A stretch of DNA of 64,000 nucleotides, from positions 10,012,407 through 10,076,406 of the forward strand of contig OZ025274.1 of assembly GCA_964019165.1 (NCBI GenBank), read 5' to 3'. Every line of letters starts with the position of its first letter. Position 1 is the first letter of the stretch. A model generated the notes under the pieces. That model was not told the origin of the DNA. It searched no databases and worked only from the letters and a program-made list of their open reading frames with translations. Made by a program: the position numbers and the translations under genes. This document shows, in pieces, positions 9,614 through 19,814 of this stretch. Origin of the DNA: Mastigias papua. Taxonomy: Eukaryota > Cnidaria > Scyphozoa > Rhizostomeae > Mastigiidae.

Positions 9614-11745
9614 ATGCCACTCCAAAGATAATTTTCCCGTATTTTAAGGTAAGCAACAATTTTTTCCATGAAACATTTTATGCAGAGAAATCTATTTTGC
9701 AAAGTCAGGATGCACTGGCCAACAAGCCATTGGCAGGCCGTCTCCGATTTCATAAAAATGAATGGCGAAAGCTAACCTCAGACAAAACAATCCTCGATAT
9801 TGTTAGGGGCTATAAAATTGACTTCATGCTACCCCCTGTAGCGACCTCAGTACGACAGCCACGTTTTACACAAATTGAAGAAAAAGCTCTTCAGAAAGTA
9901 ATAGAGGACCTTTTGGAAAAACAAGTAATTGAAAGGTCTACGCATGAACCAGGGGAATTCATATCACCAGTTTTTCTACGTCCCAAGAAGAATGGGAAGT
10001 TACGACTTATATTGAATCTTAAAAAATTGAATGAAAATATTCCTCCAATTCACTTTAAAATGGACACAATCCAGTCTTGCATAAATCTAATGAAGAAAAA
10101 CTGCTTTATGGCATCTCTTGATCTAGTAGATGCCTATTATGCAGTATCAATACACCCCACCTCGCAAAAGTACCTAAAATTTCAGGTGGGCACACAGTTA
10201 TATAAATACATAGCTCTGCCCAATGGTCTCTGCTCTGCACCCAGAATTTTTACTAAACTCATGAAACCAGTGTATTCTGCTTTGCGAGCTAGAGGACTCA
10301 TTTCAAGTGGTTACCTGGATGACAGTTTTCTTTTAGGAATGTCATATGAACAATGCAAAATGAATGTAAATAAAACTTCCAAGTTATTTCAAGATTTGGG
10401 GTTTTACGTTTCAGATGAAAAATCTATAACTCAGCCAACCCAGATTATAGAGCATTTGGGTTTTATCCTGAACTCTGTCGATATGACAGTCAGCTTAAAC
10501 AGTTCAAAAATTGCGACCATTAAATCGCTTTGTACAGCTATTTTGAAAAAGAATATGTTTGAAATCAGAGAGGCAGCACAGCTTATAGGTACTTTGGTGT
10601 CATGCTCTGTTGGAGTGGAATTTGGCCCTCTTTTCTACAAACAACTCGAAATCGAAAAGATTGTGGCTTTAAAACAAAGCAAAGGAAATTTTGATGCATA
10701 TATGCATTTTTCTCCTTTAGCCCTCAATGACATACAATGGTGGCTTGGAAACTCCCAAAAATTTATTAAGAAAGTTTACCACAATAACCCTGACTTCACC
10801 CTCACAACTGATGCTTCACTAGCTGGGTGGGGTGCACATAGACAAGACTATGGGTGTACGGGCGGCAGATGGCTTGAAAATGAAAAAACCAGACACATCA
10901 ACTGTCTTGAACTTGAGGCCGCAAAATTAGGCCTACAATCCCTGTGTAAGGATGAAACTAATACTCACATACATATACAACTAGACAATGTTACTGCCGT
11001 AGCCTTTATTAATAATATGGGAGGCACTCGTTCACTAGCCTGCAACAAAGTAGCACGTGAAATATGGCTGTGGTGCATCCCAAAGAACATATGGCTCAGT
11101 GCTACACACATCCCTGGGATAAAAAATGAAGCAGCTGATAGGTTGAGCAGAAAATTTAGTGATAGAACAGAATGGCAACTTGATCCCTTTGTTTTCAAAC
11201 AACTAATCCAACTATGGAAAAAACCAGAAATAGACCTTTTTGCTTCTCGAAACAACTATCAGTTTAAACCTTTTGTCTCATGGCGTGCTGACCCTGAAGC
11301 ATTAGCAATTGATGCCTTTTGTCTAAGTTGGAAAAATAAGTTTGTTTATTTGTTTCCACCATTTAGCATGTTATCAAAAGTACTGCAAAAGCTTCAGGAA
11401 GATCAAGCTCAAGGCATACTCATAGCACCATTGTGGAAGACTCAAACTTGGTTCCCAAAGATGCTACATATGTTGATAGCACAACCTGTATTACTCCCCA
11501 AAGACAAGAGTTTGTTGCAGTTGCCCCACAACAGGACAGTGACTCATCCACTGTGGCCAAAGTTAAGACTGATGGCATGCTTCTTATCAGGGGACGACTC
11601 GAAAAGCAAGAAATTTCAGGGAGAGCTTGTGAAATTATCTTATCATCATGGAGAAAAGGAACCACAAAGCAATACAGAGTTTATTTGGATAAGTGGACAA
11701 GACATGCTTCACAGAGAAATCAAGATCCCAATACACCAACTGTAG
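9508..11745 (+). CDS. DIRS pol: reverse transcriptase, RNase H, methyltransferase-like domain (ORF2)
   Basis: The open frame runs from the candidate slip site to 11745. Counting residues from 9697, which is a TTG and not a true start, the RT domain spans about 50-270. It contains LRLILNLKKLN (102-112), SLDLVDAYYAV (140-150), and the catalytic YLDD at 206-209 (codons 10312-10323) in place of the usual YxDD. RNase H spans about 368-485, with Asp in LTTDAS (372), Glu in LELEAAKLGL (405 and 407), LDN (430) and NEAADRLSR (481). A DIRS-type adenine-methyltransferase-like domain follows (EIDLFASR at 511-518, DAFCLSW, LFPPF, IAPLW, WFPKML) to about 600. The last 80 residues overlap the recombinase ORF and look unconstrained. 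Retrotranscription would occur in the cytoplasm on the element RNA. No stops interrupt it. Confidence 0.92.
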   Translation, partial: FFRPGQRLCRKAQKCIHGVQKCTPENSLPVSASQVNATPKIIFPYFKVSNNFFHETFYAEKSILQSQDALANKPLAGRLRFHKNEWRKLTSDKTILDIVRGYKIDFMLPPVATSVRQPRFTQIEEKALQKVIEDLLEKQVIERSTHEPGEFISPVFLRPKKNGKLRLILNLKKLNENIPPIHFKMDTIQSCINLMKKNCFMASLDLVDAYYAVSIHPTSQKYLKFQVGTQLYKYIALPNGLCSAPRIFTKLMKPVYSALRARGLISSGYLDDSFLLGMSYEQCKMNVNKTSKLFQDLGFYVSDEKSITQPTQIIEHLGFILNSVDMTVSLNSSKIATIKSLCTAILKKNMFEIREAAQLIGTLVSCSVGVEFGPLFYKQLEIEKIVALKQSKGNFDAYMHFSPLALNDIQWWLGNSQKFIKKVYHNNPDFTLTTDASLAGWGAHRQDYGCTGGRWLENEKTRHINCLELEAAKLGLQSLCKDETNTHIHIQLDNVTAVAFINNMGGTRSLACNKVAREIWLWCIPKNIWLSATHIPGIKNEAADRLSRKFSDRTEWQLDPFVFKQLIQLWKKPEIDLFASRNNYQFKPFVSWRADPEALAIDAFCLSWKNKFVYLFPPFSMLSKVLQKLQEDQAQGILIAPLWKTQTWFPKMLHMLIAQPVLLPKDKSLLQLPHNRTVTHPLWPKLRLMACFLSGDDSKSKKFQGELVKLSYHHGEKEPQSNTEFIWISGQDMLHREIKIPIHQL

Positions 11746-12560
11746 CCAATATTATTGATTTTCTAACAGACCTATACGATTCTGGAATGAGTTATTCAGC
11801 CATAAACACTGCTCGATCAGCACTATCTGCAGCTGTTGAACTGTCAGATAGTACCCTAAGCATTGGAGAACACCCTTTAATTCGAAGATTTGTGAAAGGA
11901 ACGTATCAAAGCAGACCACCCATTCCAAGATATAATTCAACATGGGATATTTGCAAGGTATTAGATCTACTTAAGATCTGGAGTCCTTCGTCAGACTTAA
12001 ATTTAAAGTTACTGACTCTCAAGCTAGTTATGTTATGCTTGCTAGTTACTGGACAAAGGTGTCAATCAATCCACCTTATGGACCTAAAACATGTCTCCAA
12101 AACAGAATCATCTTACATATTCTATCTAGAAGAACACATTAAACAATCTAAGCCAGGAAAGCGAAACCCAGAAATAGTGTTACCTGCATTTCCAGCAGAC
12201 AAGAGACTTTGTGTAATGACTTGCCTTGATGCTTATATTGCAAAAACCGAAACTGTTCGGAATACACAGAACACAAGGCTGTTCCTTAGCTACACTAAAC
12301 CTTACCATCCCGTCACAAAAAACACTCTTTCTAGATGGGTCAAATGTGTAATGGAAAAATCAGGCATAGATATCAATACGTTTAGACCTCATAGCACCAG
12401 ATCAGCATCTACTTCTGCAGCGCTTAGAAGTGGAGTGCCATTAGACATCATAATGAAGGTTGCTGGATGGTCAACAGAGTGTACTTTTGCTAGATTCTAC
12501 AATAAGGAGGTTCATACAGACACTGACTATGGTAGCTCAGTCTTAAGTTGTGCACTGTAA
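11577..12560 (+). CDS. DIRS tyrosine recombinase (ORF3)
   Basis: The frame is open from 11433, but the first ATG is 11577, giving 327 residues. The N-terminal part resembles a core-binding domain (T-T-K-Q-Y-R-V-Y-L-D-K-W, then a helix ending N-T-A-R-S-A-L-S-A). The catalytic part has LLVTGQR with the first Arg at residue 161, RPHSTR supplying His 272 and Arg 275, GWST with Trp 298, and ARFYNK with the nucleophile Tyr 308. This is the R-H-R-(H/W)-Y set of the lambda-integrase superfamily. The enzyme is expected to insert the circular element DNA without a target duplication. It overlaps pol by about 170 bases in a different frame, so it needs its own initiation or another translational route. 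Confidence 0.9.
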   Translation: MLLIRGRLEKQEISGRACEIILSSWRKGTTKQYRVYLDKWTRHASQRNQDPNTPTVANIIDFLTDLYDSGMSYSAINTARSALSAAVELSDSTLSIGEHPLIRRFVKGTYQSRPPIPRYNSTWDICKVLDLLKIWSPSSDLNLKLLTLKLVMLCLLVTGQRCQSIHLMDLKHVSKTESSYIFYLEEHIKQSKPGKRNPEIVLPAFPADKRLCVMTCLDAYIAKTETVRNTQNTRLFLSYTKPYHPVTKNTLSRWVKCVMEKSGIDINTFRPHSTRSASTSAALRSGVPLDIIMKVAGWSTECTFARFYNKEVHTDTDYGSSVLSCAL

Positions 12561-12663
12561 ATTATTTTCTGTGTTAGCTATTGATCATATTATTAGTTCT
12601 GGTTGTGAACAAATGGTTTACTCTTGGAGGGACTGAAACACATCGGCCCACGAAGCTTTGAAG

Positions 12664-12784
12664 TCTCACGGGATCTCGAATATGCAAATGAGGAGGTAGA
12701 ATTAAAAAATTAAACGAGGCTTACCTGTAAGGTGAAGTTTGATTGGAATTCTACCTCCTCATTGTTGCATAGAGAGATCACGTG
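12664..12784 (+). repeat. internal complementary region (ICR) of the DIRS element
   Basis: It has two abutting halves. 12664-12698 is the exact reverse complement of the left terminus 8156-8190. 12699-12784 is the exact reverse complement of the right terminus 12880-12965 (86 of 86 bases by eye). Joined, they read as the left-right junction of a circular form, the arrangement that DIRS1 models use to template complete ends during replication. The ICR and right end also form a hairpin with a 95-base loop. Confidence 0.9.
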
Positions 12785-12851
12785 CCCTCCCTAAGTAGTC
12801 TGCTCGTTACCCACCCCTATTTTGGCTAGTCATGGGCCTCATTTTTCAAAG

Positions 12852-12965
12852 GATGACATTCACTACGCATGCGCTATCTCACGTGATCTCTCTATGCAAC
12901 AATGAGGAGGTAGAATTCCAATCAAACTTCACCTTACAGGTAAGCCTCGTTTAATTTTTTAATTC
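12852..12965 (+). repeat. right terminal repeat of the DIRS element
   Basis: 12851-12880 mirrors the inner part of the left terminal repeat, and 12880-12965 mirrors the second half of the ICR. The last bases (TTTTTTAATTC) abut LINE sequence. The TACCTCCTCA core of the left end appears here as TGAGGAGGTA at 12903-12912, followed by a right-specific extension of about 53 bases. Confidence 0.85.
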
Positions 12966-13400
12966 TTCTTGTTTCCATCAAAATATTGATTGTAATACCT
13001 TTTCTTACTTTCTCAGTTCATTCACAACACGATTTCGAAACTGTTAAAATGTCTCTAAAACTGCAACAGAATTTGTGAACTTAAACTGCTGAAAGAGTCT
13101 GCTTCCAATTCTTATCCCCTTCTGAATTCGGAAATTATCCCACGGGTTACTTCTTAATTTCAAGTTCCTTTGAGATAGCTTATCTGTGGGCAATGCTTAT
13201 TAATAAGAAAGTGAATAATAAGTAGGAATGTCTCAAATTTTCCATCCAGATTAGTAAGTTCATCAGTAAGAAAAGTATTATCCATTTCAGCATATTCAAA
13301 AAGGAATTTTCCTGAATCAAATCGACTATAGTCATAAATATAATGAGAAAACTGAAAGCAGGAGTCCACTTAAATAAGAGACTTCATCAATAATATTTTT
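12966..13400 (-). mobile_element. 5' part of the minus-strand LINE interrupted by the DIRS element
   Basis: On the minus strand, 13369-13160 gives a block typical of the end of a LINE endonuclease/linker region: D-Y-S-R-F-D, E-Y-A-E-M-D, K-F-E-T-F, then L-I-N-K-H-C-P. Close to the DIRS boundary the frame reads K-R-Y-Y-N-Q-Y-F-D-G-N-K-K, which joins directly to N-M-K-M-L-W-K-G-I-K-S-I on the other side of the insertion. Frameshifted and truncated upstream of about 13400. Confidence 0.7.
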
Positions 13401-13415
13401 CATGTTTCTACTCCT

Positions 13416-13421
13416 TTTATT
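13416..13421 (-). terminator. candidate polyadenylation signal for AFG1L
   Basis: TTTATT on the plus strand reads AATAAA on the minus strand, about 205 bases after the AFG1L stop codon. The position suits a short 3' UTR. The nearby LINE relic could also have supplied this hexamer by chance. Confidence 0.35.
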
Positions 13422-13624
13422 CTTATGAATGGTCTTCCTTCTTTCTATTAATATTATATCAAGAATGTCACTGAGTTAGTTGCTATATTATTTGCTGCTT
13501 CTAGCAGACATATTGCAAGCGTGTTTACTTGGAACAAATACTTACCCACTCAATAACTATCACTTATACAGAAATTATAAAAACAATGGATAATCAGATA
13601 ATCACTTCTCAACATCTGTGATTG

Positions 13625-15210
13625 TTATTTATCACTTTTATCATCATCTGAACTAGTTATTCTCTTAATAGCCTTTTTCCACCAACCAAAGCCCCAAAAA
13701 TGCTTTTCACTAAATACTGGTTTCGGTCCATGCATTCTTTTCTCCATTGTTGACTTTTCCACAGCTTCATCAAACGTCGACTTTTGCACAATTGTCTGAC
13801 TCCAGGTGGTATAGCTAGCTTCGTCACCCCAATCCAGGTCTTGGTATCTTTGTTCTAAGGAGTGTTTCTGCTTTTGACCGTCCGCATTATTTTCTAAAAT
13901 ATCATCCACTGTCTCTCTAAGTTTAGCATACTCATCGCCGGAATTCTTCTTACGTTCGATCTCATCAAGTATTTCCTGCCTTTTGAGCATTCGATTGCGC
14001 CTTCTTTCCATTACTTCGCTCCTTTCCTTTTTAGTCCCAACATAAGGGTCAAATGATTGCTGTTGATGAGGTCTCATTTGATATAGAATGCTTTGCATTT
14101 CTTTTAGTCTAGATATGGCACGCTTGAAGCTAAAAATTTCATCCTCACCGGATATAATTCCAAGGGATTGAAAATCTAGTTGTGACAATGCCAAGTCATA
14201 TGCAATTTCCCCAATCATTTCAAAGTGCATTTGATCTTGATAGTTATCAACAGCATCCTTTTCTTGTGGCAACAATGCAAAAATCTCTTCAGGCTTTGAT
14301 TCTGCTGTGCAGTAAAATTTCGTTCTACTCTCATAGGCTGCGTCGATAAAACTTAAAAACCTTCTTGCTTCATTTCTCTGGGCCATACCCATCTTAGGAA
14401 TTCTATCGACAAAAATTGTGTGGTAACTGTTGCATATTTTGATATAATCTGCTGGGCCTAGAGCCTGCTGGAATAGTTCTTTTGCAGTGAACCTTGCGAT
14501 TCCGTTATGGGTGGAGATAGGAATGAGCACCTTTCTGCCATAAACGGTAACAAATCTAGTCTCAAGAGACTTCCCAGTTCCTAACACCTTGCTAAATGTT
14601 TGGTCTAACCATTCCTCTGTCTCATGGGACACAGGATAAGCATATGTTATGTTGCCAAGTTTCATAGATGATCTGTAATCGTGGACGGAATTTAAGTGCA
14701 AAGGAGTGCAGTGAACCTTGAGAAGAGCTTTTAAAGAACGCATACTTTCAGAAGGATTTGAATTCAAGGGATGTTCTCCATCATGACTCTCTGCTATAGA
14801 AATATCTCCTAAGCTATCAATAGACCTGTTGGATGTAGCAATAATTAGGGCTCCTTTTGAAAACATATGCTTTAGAACTCCCTCCAACAAACTGCAAGAT
14901 GCATAATCAGCTAACTGCATCTCGTCAAAGCAAATAATGCACGCTTCTTCGATCAGTTTATTGGCTATGTATTCAATTGGGCTTGATGTATAAACAGTTG
15001 GATTTTCACAGGTGGAACATAAATTCCATTTGTTGAATTCAGAATAGAGAGATATCATAAAAGAATGAAAGTGAACTCGTTTTTTGTAACCCTGTGGTAG
15101 ACAGTCATATATCAAATCTAACAGAACAGTTTTTCCAGTGCCAACATCACCATAGATATAAAAACTACCACAGTTCACTGACTCTACTACTGGATCGCAA
15201 TCTCTTCGAT
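13625..15210 (-). CDS. AFG1L: AFG1-like ATPase, exon 2 (ATPase domain and C-terminus)
   Basis: AFG1L (formerly LACE1) is a mitochondrial AAA-family ATPase linked to quality control of inner-membrane and respiratory-chain proteins. This exon carries Walker A GDVGTGKT (joined residues 125-132), Walker B with I-I-C-F-D-E (FDE at 199-201) and a sensor-like ATSNR (229-233). The acceptor is TTTCAG just upstream of 15210. The exon opens in phase with the donor at 17718, and the frame is open without a Met until the TAA at 13627-13625. The C-terminal 130 residues are highly charged, contain a probable coiled coil (RRNRMLKRQEILDEIERKK) and end with an HFWGFGWWKK segment. The joined protein is 632 residues, longer than the roughly 480 of the human protein, mostly through this tail. 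Confidence 0.93.
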
Positions 15211-17718
15211 CTGAAACAAAGCGGTTGAGACAGTTATCACAAAATGATGCATCTGTATATATATCATTATTTGTCTATCTTCTCCCACAATTTCTGTGTG
15301 ATTTTCAGCTAAATGGCATCCCTTTGATAAATCAGTAGCTGTGTCCAGTAGAGTTTAAGGGAGAAACAGAATGGTGAAGTTGAGCTATACATTAATTAAT
15401 TGGTTTTTTGGCCATAATGTATGGCTTCTCTTTCAAATATGAATATTTAAACACATCTGCATATTAGTTTCTCAGGAAAATCTACGACCTCACTATTTTT
15501 TCTCAAACTCAAGATTCTTGAGTGACTGTCTTAAAAGTCTCAGTATTTTCCCTTTTCTGACATTCAGTTTTCATTACAACTAAGTGGTGTAGCCAAAAAT
15601 AGATTGCAACAAATGGATACAGACACAGGATGGAGACAAAAGGAAAAAAATGACTTGTCACATAGGCTTTCAGGCACACAGCTATAAGTATAGAGGGCAT
15701 GGAGAGGCAGAACCTCAAATGAAAATTGGCTTGAATTTCCCCCCTCCTTGGAGGATTATTGACTTGGAAACAAACACACAGTTTGGGAACAGTTCAGGAG
15801 CAGTTTCTGAGCACATTCCTACAATCCCTCAGTCAAAACTCAATATCATAACTATAAATATTGACACAAGAAGTGTAAAAGGCTAATACACAGGTATAAA
15901 ATGATAATCCTGACATATCATAAAAGCATGGAAACCAATGACATTGAAAATATTTGAAAATTATGTTTGCTAGAATATTATGCATAAGCTGATCTGTTAC
16001 TAATGGTCTACACCATTGAACTGATATGCACACGGGCCACATCAGGGCCACCAACCAATGATATCCTGCCTGCAAACTGGTATAACCTTAAAGTTCAAGC
16101 AATGAAAATGAAGTTAACAACATTACTTCTTAAGTTACAGGATATGGATTGAAATTAAGAACATTAACAGGCCTTGTAAATACCTCATTGAACAGACATA
16201 AGTAGGCTTGACAGGCCATTAAGTCATTGAAGATAATACACACTTGTTAAATATGCAAGTCAGTGGCCCAGAAAGGAAATAAAACACACATTTCCAGTCT
16301 GGCATTAAGAGCTCCTGCTCTAAATCTTCTTGAAAATCATGCCCAGATATTTTCAATAACTTTTAATGAGAATGATACCATGAATACTTTAGATTCAAGC
16401 CATTGTTTTGGTATATAATTCAAGAATTGTTTCTAAGAGGCAAGTGTGACAACTTGCATTAAACACTTTCCTACTTTTTAACCAGTTTTATCCTGACACA
16501 TTGGGGACAACCTTGTAGGGCCAACTTACAGCTAAGTCTTCAAAACAAGGCAGATAATATTTGGTGAGGCTTGATGTTATTAATTTTTTGAAACCTTTTG
16601 ATTCAAATGTTCTTAAAGTGTTTTTATTTCAATAATGACTCTCTTGCTAATATTTTAGAAACCATATGCAATACCTGGCTTCAATGGCATTCAGCCATGC
16701 TACTTTTGACAATATGGCAATAAATCCTTAAATGCTTATTAATAACCTCATCAAGGTTTGTTTGCTAAAGGAATATAGGTAGTTGATTTCAAAAATTACA
16801 TTGTCTTTATTTTAATTCTCATGCTCTAACCATGCTCTAGGCATGTTCCAATCTTTTTTGAAAATGAAGCCTCACTGTTCTTTTGAAGTGTGTTCTTATA
16901 CAAAAGAGCATATACCACAAAATGAACTTAAAAGCTTTCCTTGTGGCTTCTACCATGGGAGATGGCCAATATTAATCATGCAAGGACATGGCATGGCACT
17001 CCCTATCATAAATGTGCCTCACCATATCTTTGAAAAGTACATGATTAATGCATTTTTGAGAAATTTTATGTCCAGTGATTATGAAAGTGTCATAGTTAAT
17101 TAGTCTAATTTCATAGTTAATTTTTTCTGCTCCATCTTGCTCACACCTTGTTTCATGGTAGTAGCTTTGCTTTATCCCAGCTAAAAGCTAGTTTGCATAC
17201 CAAATTGACTGCAAAGATAGTTCCAGCTTTCCTGAAGGTGCTCACATTTCCTATATAAATTCGTGCCCCCAAGTAAGGTAAGGGTAGATTTCCTTTCAGT
17301 TAAATCTCACGTTTTGTTTTACATAAGTTCCACTAATAGTTGTGCAATATGTAAAACATAACTCAACCAATCTAGAGCCCCTGATTTTTCATTTTTCATT
17401 TACCTCTAGACACCAACCATGGTCGAGTGTCTCACTTGCACTAATACAAGACATATTTTCATGTATTTATATTTGGAAGGTCAACTGGTCCATGAAAGTT
17501 CTTAAATCATAAATTAGTACTTAGAACTGTAATAGGCTTTTGGCCTTAACAGAATGCAGTTCTATTCTGCCATGTTATGTTAATATGCGATAGTCTGCAA
17601 GTCAAATAAATGCAGAAGACAAATAAACAGTAATATCTAGGGTAACTGACTATTTAGGTGAGAAAAAAGCATAGGTTCTTGTATCTAGAACACTTAAAGA
17701 GAGAAAAATAAATCGTAC
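15211..17718 (-). other. AFG1L intron 1
   Basis: The intron begins GTACGA (minus strand, reading from 17718) and ends TTTCAG at 15211. About 2.5 kb with no further exon, repeat family or conserved frame that I can support. The joined phases (one base before, two bases after) leave no room for a missing exon. Confidence 0.75.
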
Positions 17719-18031
17719 CTTCGTTTATGTTTGGAAATCGTGCAGACATATAATACTCTAGATTGTTATAGAACTCTTGAAGATGTTTCACAACGTTGAA
17801 TTGGTTATTGTCTGGCATCAATGCTCCCTTGTCCAATAAAGTGCAGTACTTCTTCATAGGCCCATTATTTGGTGGTGAAAGAAGTGGCAATGGCTTCGAT
17901 GTAAAATCGTGAAGTGCTTGAGTTGTACTCTGCTGCCTTATCGTCCTTCCTGCACTCTTGAACCACCGGATAAAATGCGAGCTAGTTCTTCCATTCAGTG
18001 GAAAATATCCACTTGCCAACAGTACCTTCAT
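17719..18031 (-). CDS. AFG1L: AFG1-like ATPase, exon 1 (mitochondrial presequence and N-terminal region)
   Basis: ATG at 18031 opens 104 codons plus one base. The first 40 residues hold several Arg and Lys and no acidic residue (F-I-R-W-F-K-S-A-G-R-T-I-R), as expected of a mitochondrial targeting sequence. It is followed by the conserved AFG1 N-terminal block: M-K-K-Y-C-T-L-L-D-K-G-A-L-M-P-D-N-N-Q, then H-L-Q-E-F-Y-N-N-L-E-Y-Y. The donor AG|GTACGA splits an Asp codon that is completed by the first two bases of exon 2. An earlier start upstream is not excluded. The neighbouring region upstream has no obvious TATA box. Confidence 0.85.
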
Positions 18032-18380
18032 CCTACGGGGTATTCCTGCTTCTTACCAGAGGGCAGGCAGTACTTGGTAGATGCAGATTACCTTAGACCG
18101 GTGGGCTAATAAGGATGCTAGAATTGCATAATTGTTTCTCAACAACAGCTCCTGTCCCTCTACAGATGTTTTGTTGCATAACGAACATTGAATATGCACC
18201 AACAACAACAGCAACAACAGCAATAACAACAACAACAAAGTCATCATTTTGCACAGGTTCGTCTGGATGTCCGGTTGATAGGGGACAAGGGACTATACTT
18301 TTCTACCACAAATTAGTGGCCAGGATAGCGTTTTAGGCTCCTGAAAACTATTGATGACACCCTACCGGCGGCCTAGTACA
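18032..18380. other. AFG1L upstream region with a CAA-rich simple repeat
   Basis: About 350 bases between the AFG1L start and the plus-strand LINE. It includes an imperfect CAA/CAG/TAA trinucleotide run at about 18198-18238. No conserved frame. It must hold the AFG1L promoter, but no element is recognisable. Confidence 0.5.
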
Positions 18381-19253
18381 AATGTATTATTCAACTTTAG
18401 TTGTATGGCGAGTTCGACAGACGTGTTTTGCAGAGCTCGAAAAACTAAGTTTAAAAGTTGAGAAAACTTTTGAAATTGATAAAGAAAGCAAAATGCAGAT
18501 CATACTGAAAGCACAGGAGATGATTAAGAAACAGAAGGTAGGGCAGTATATTGAAAATATCTTTGAAATATGCTCAAATGAACATGGATGGGGTCGAGAG
18601 GACACTCTGACGGCCATTAACTCCGCGAAGTAAGGCAGTATCATCTTCGAAGTCCCCAACAATGGGAAGATCTCCTATAGAAAGGCTGAAAAAGACTGTC
18701 AGTATACAAGATGCAGTGAATCTAAAAGATATGAAGGTGAAAGGAGATACCGTAGACGGGGATACCCTAGATACCTTTATCACTGATTTTCATGATTTTA
18801 AAAGATTAGTTGCATGAGAGATATCCACAATTAAAGACGTGAAAACACGCCCACAAGGAGCCGAAGACACCCAACGAGGGCGAGGGGCATTATGCAAAGG
18901 CCCTGATAAGAAGCTTGAAGGAAAGAATTTTGTCACTTTAACGACAACTGGAGCAAAAACAAATTATTATTGTAAAACTATTGGAAAACCAAAGCCCTAA
19001 CCCAGGCAGCCCTAACCCAGGCAGCCCACAAACCCTCGCAATGTCGGACCATGGCAACAACAAATACCCCATGAGAATAGCAGAAAAGACCTAAGAACAA
19101 CCATGCGAGTCCAAAGAAAGAGAAAGAAAAAGTACTATAGAGAGAAGGTCCCAAGTGAAAGAGATTCGAATGCCCCTGATGTGGAAAAGAGCAGGGCAAC
19201 AAATGGCAACGAACCAGAAGACAAAAAGAGCGCAAGGAAAAAGACCACTATTA

Positions 19254-19258
19254 TCGGC
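19254..19258. repeat. left target-site duplication TCGGC
   Basis: The five bases TCGGC occur at 19254-19258 and again at 19815-19819, immediately outside the TG...CA-bounded LTR. Removing the LTR and one copy restores the Gly-Asp-Ser reading of the host LINE's esterase motif. Confidence 0.85.
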
Positions 19259-19814
19259 TGTAAGAATTATCCTTGCTAAGTTTCAGTTCTGGCCTAGGTG
19301 AGGAAATTCTTGCTGTATTTCCCCCTAGGGTTGCAAGATTAGAAATTACCCCGTGTGACCGGGTTCGAAATATGAGTTCTAATTCAAGAGGACTGTATAT
19401 AATCAAATGAAATCAAATTACAAATAACAAAGAATAATTGCTAATTGAGCTCAATATATATATATATTAGAAAAAACGATCAAAGTTACTTGGTCTTGAT
19501 AGTTCTGGTCAGCCTTCTTTCTTTTCCACTATCTTCTTCTCTGTTCTTCGACAGAATGTCCATAAAATTTTAGATTGTTCGTAGATCACTTAAGAGTTCT
19601 TCTATTAGTATATTGTATCGAGAGGATTTCCTTCTGCGTGTCTTATAAAATTAACGTAACTCACGATCGATCGCCAGACTTCTTCTGTTCTCTGAGCTCA
19701 ATTAGCTAAATTATAAACATGAATGATAATAATGTGAGGCCCTTAACCCTCAGCCCTATAACCCTATTCCTAGGGGGAGTCTCACGAGGGGAAGCGCCTC
19801 CACAATTCATTACA
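19259..19814. mobile_element. solo LTR, 556 bp
   Basis: Begins TGTAAGAATT and ends AATTCATTACA, so it has TG...CA ends with a short imperfect inverted repeat. It is flanked by a 5-bp duplication, the size made by many Gypsy and BEL/Pao integrases. An alternating TA run near 19456-19469 could serve as a TATA element. No gag or pol lies between the ends, so it is a single LTR left after recombination between two. The family is unknown, and no second copy is visible in the window. Confidence 0.85.

Larger units (their letters stand above)
8156..12965 (+). mobile_element. complete DIRS-type tyrosine-recombinase retrotransposon
   Basis: This 4.8-kb element has every part expected of the DIRS order. 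In sequence they are a left inverted terminal repeat (8156-8215), a gag-like ORF, a pol ORF with reverse transcriptase, RNase H and a DIRS-type methyltransferase-like domain, a tyrosine-recombinase ORF overlapping pol in another frame, an internal complementary region (12664-12784), and a right terminus (about 12852-12965). DIRS elements carry no integrase or aspartic protease, make no target duplication, and are thought to insert by recombinase action from a circle. Here ATTC occurs at both boundaries (8152-8155 and 12962-12965) and no duplication is seen. All three frames are open and the 86-bp complementary arms are identical, which points to a young copy. It sits inside a minus-strand LINE. 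Confidence 0.93.

Noticed and set aside
9697..9699. Start of DIRS pol at 9697
   Set aside because: The codon is TTG, and the frame is open further upstream to the slip site, so this is not a genuine initiation site.
12699..12965. 86-bp perfect inverted repeat that could be taken for a separate MITE
   Set aside because: Its left arm is half of the DIRS internal complementary region and its right arm is the DIRS right end, so it belongs to that element.
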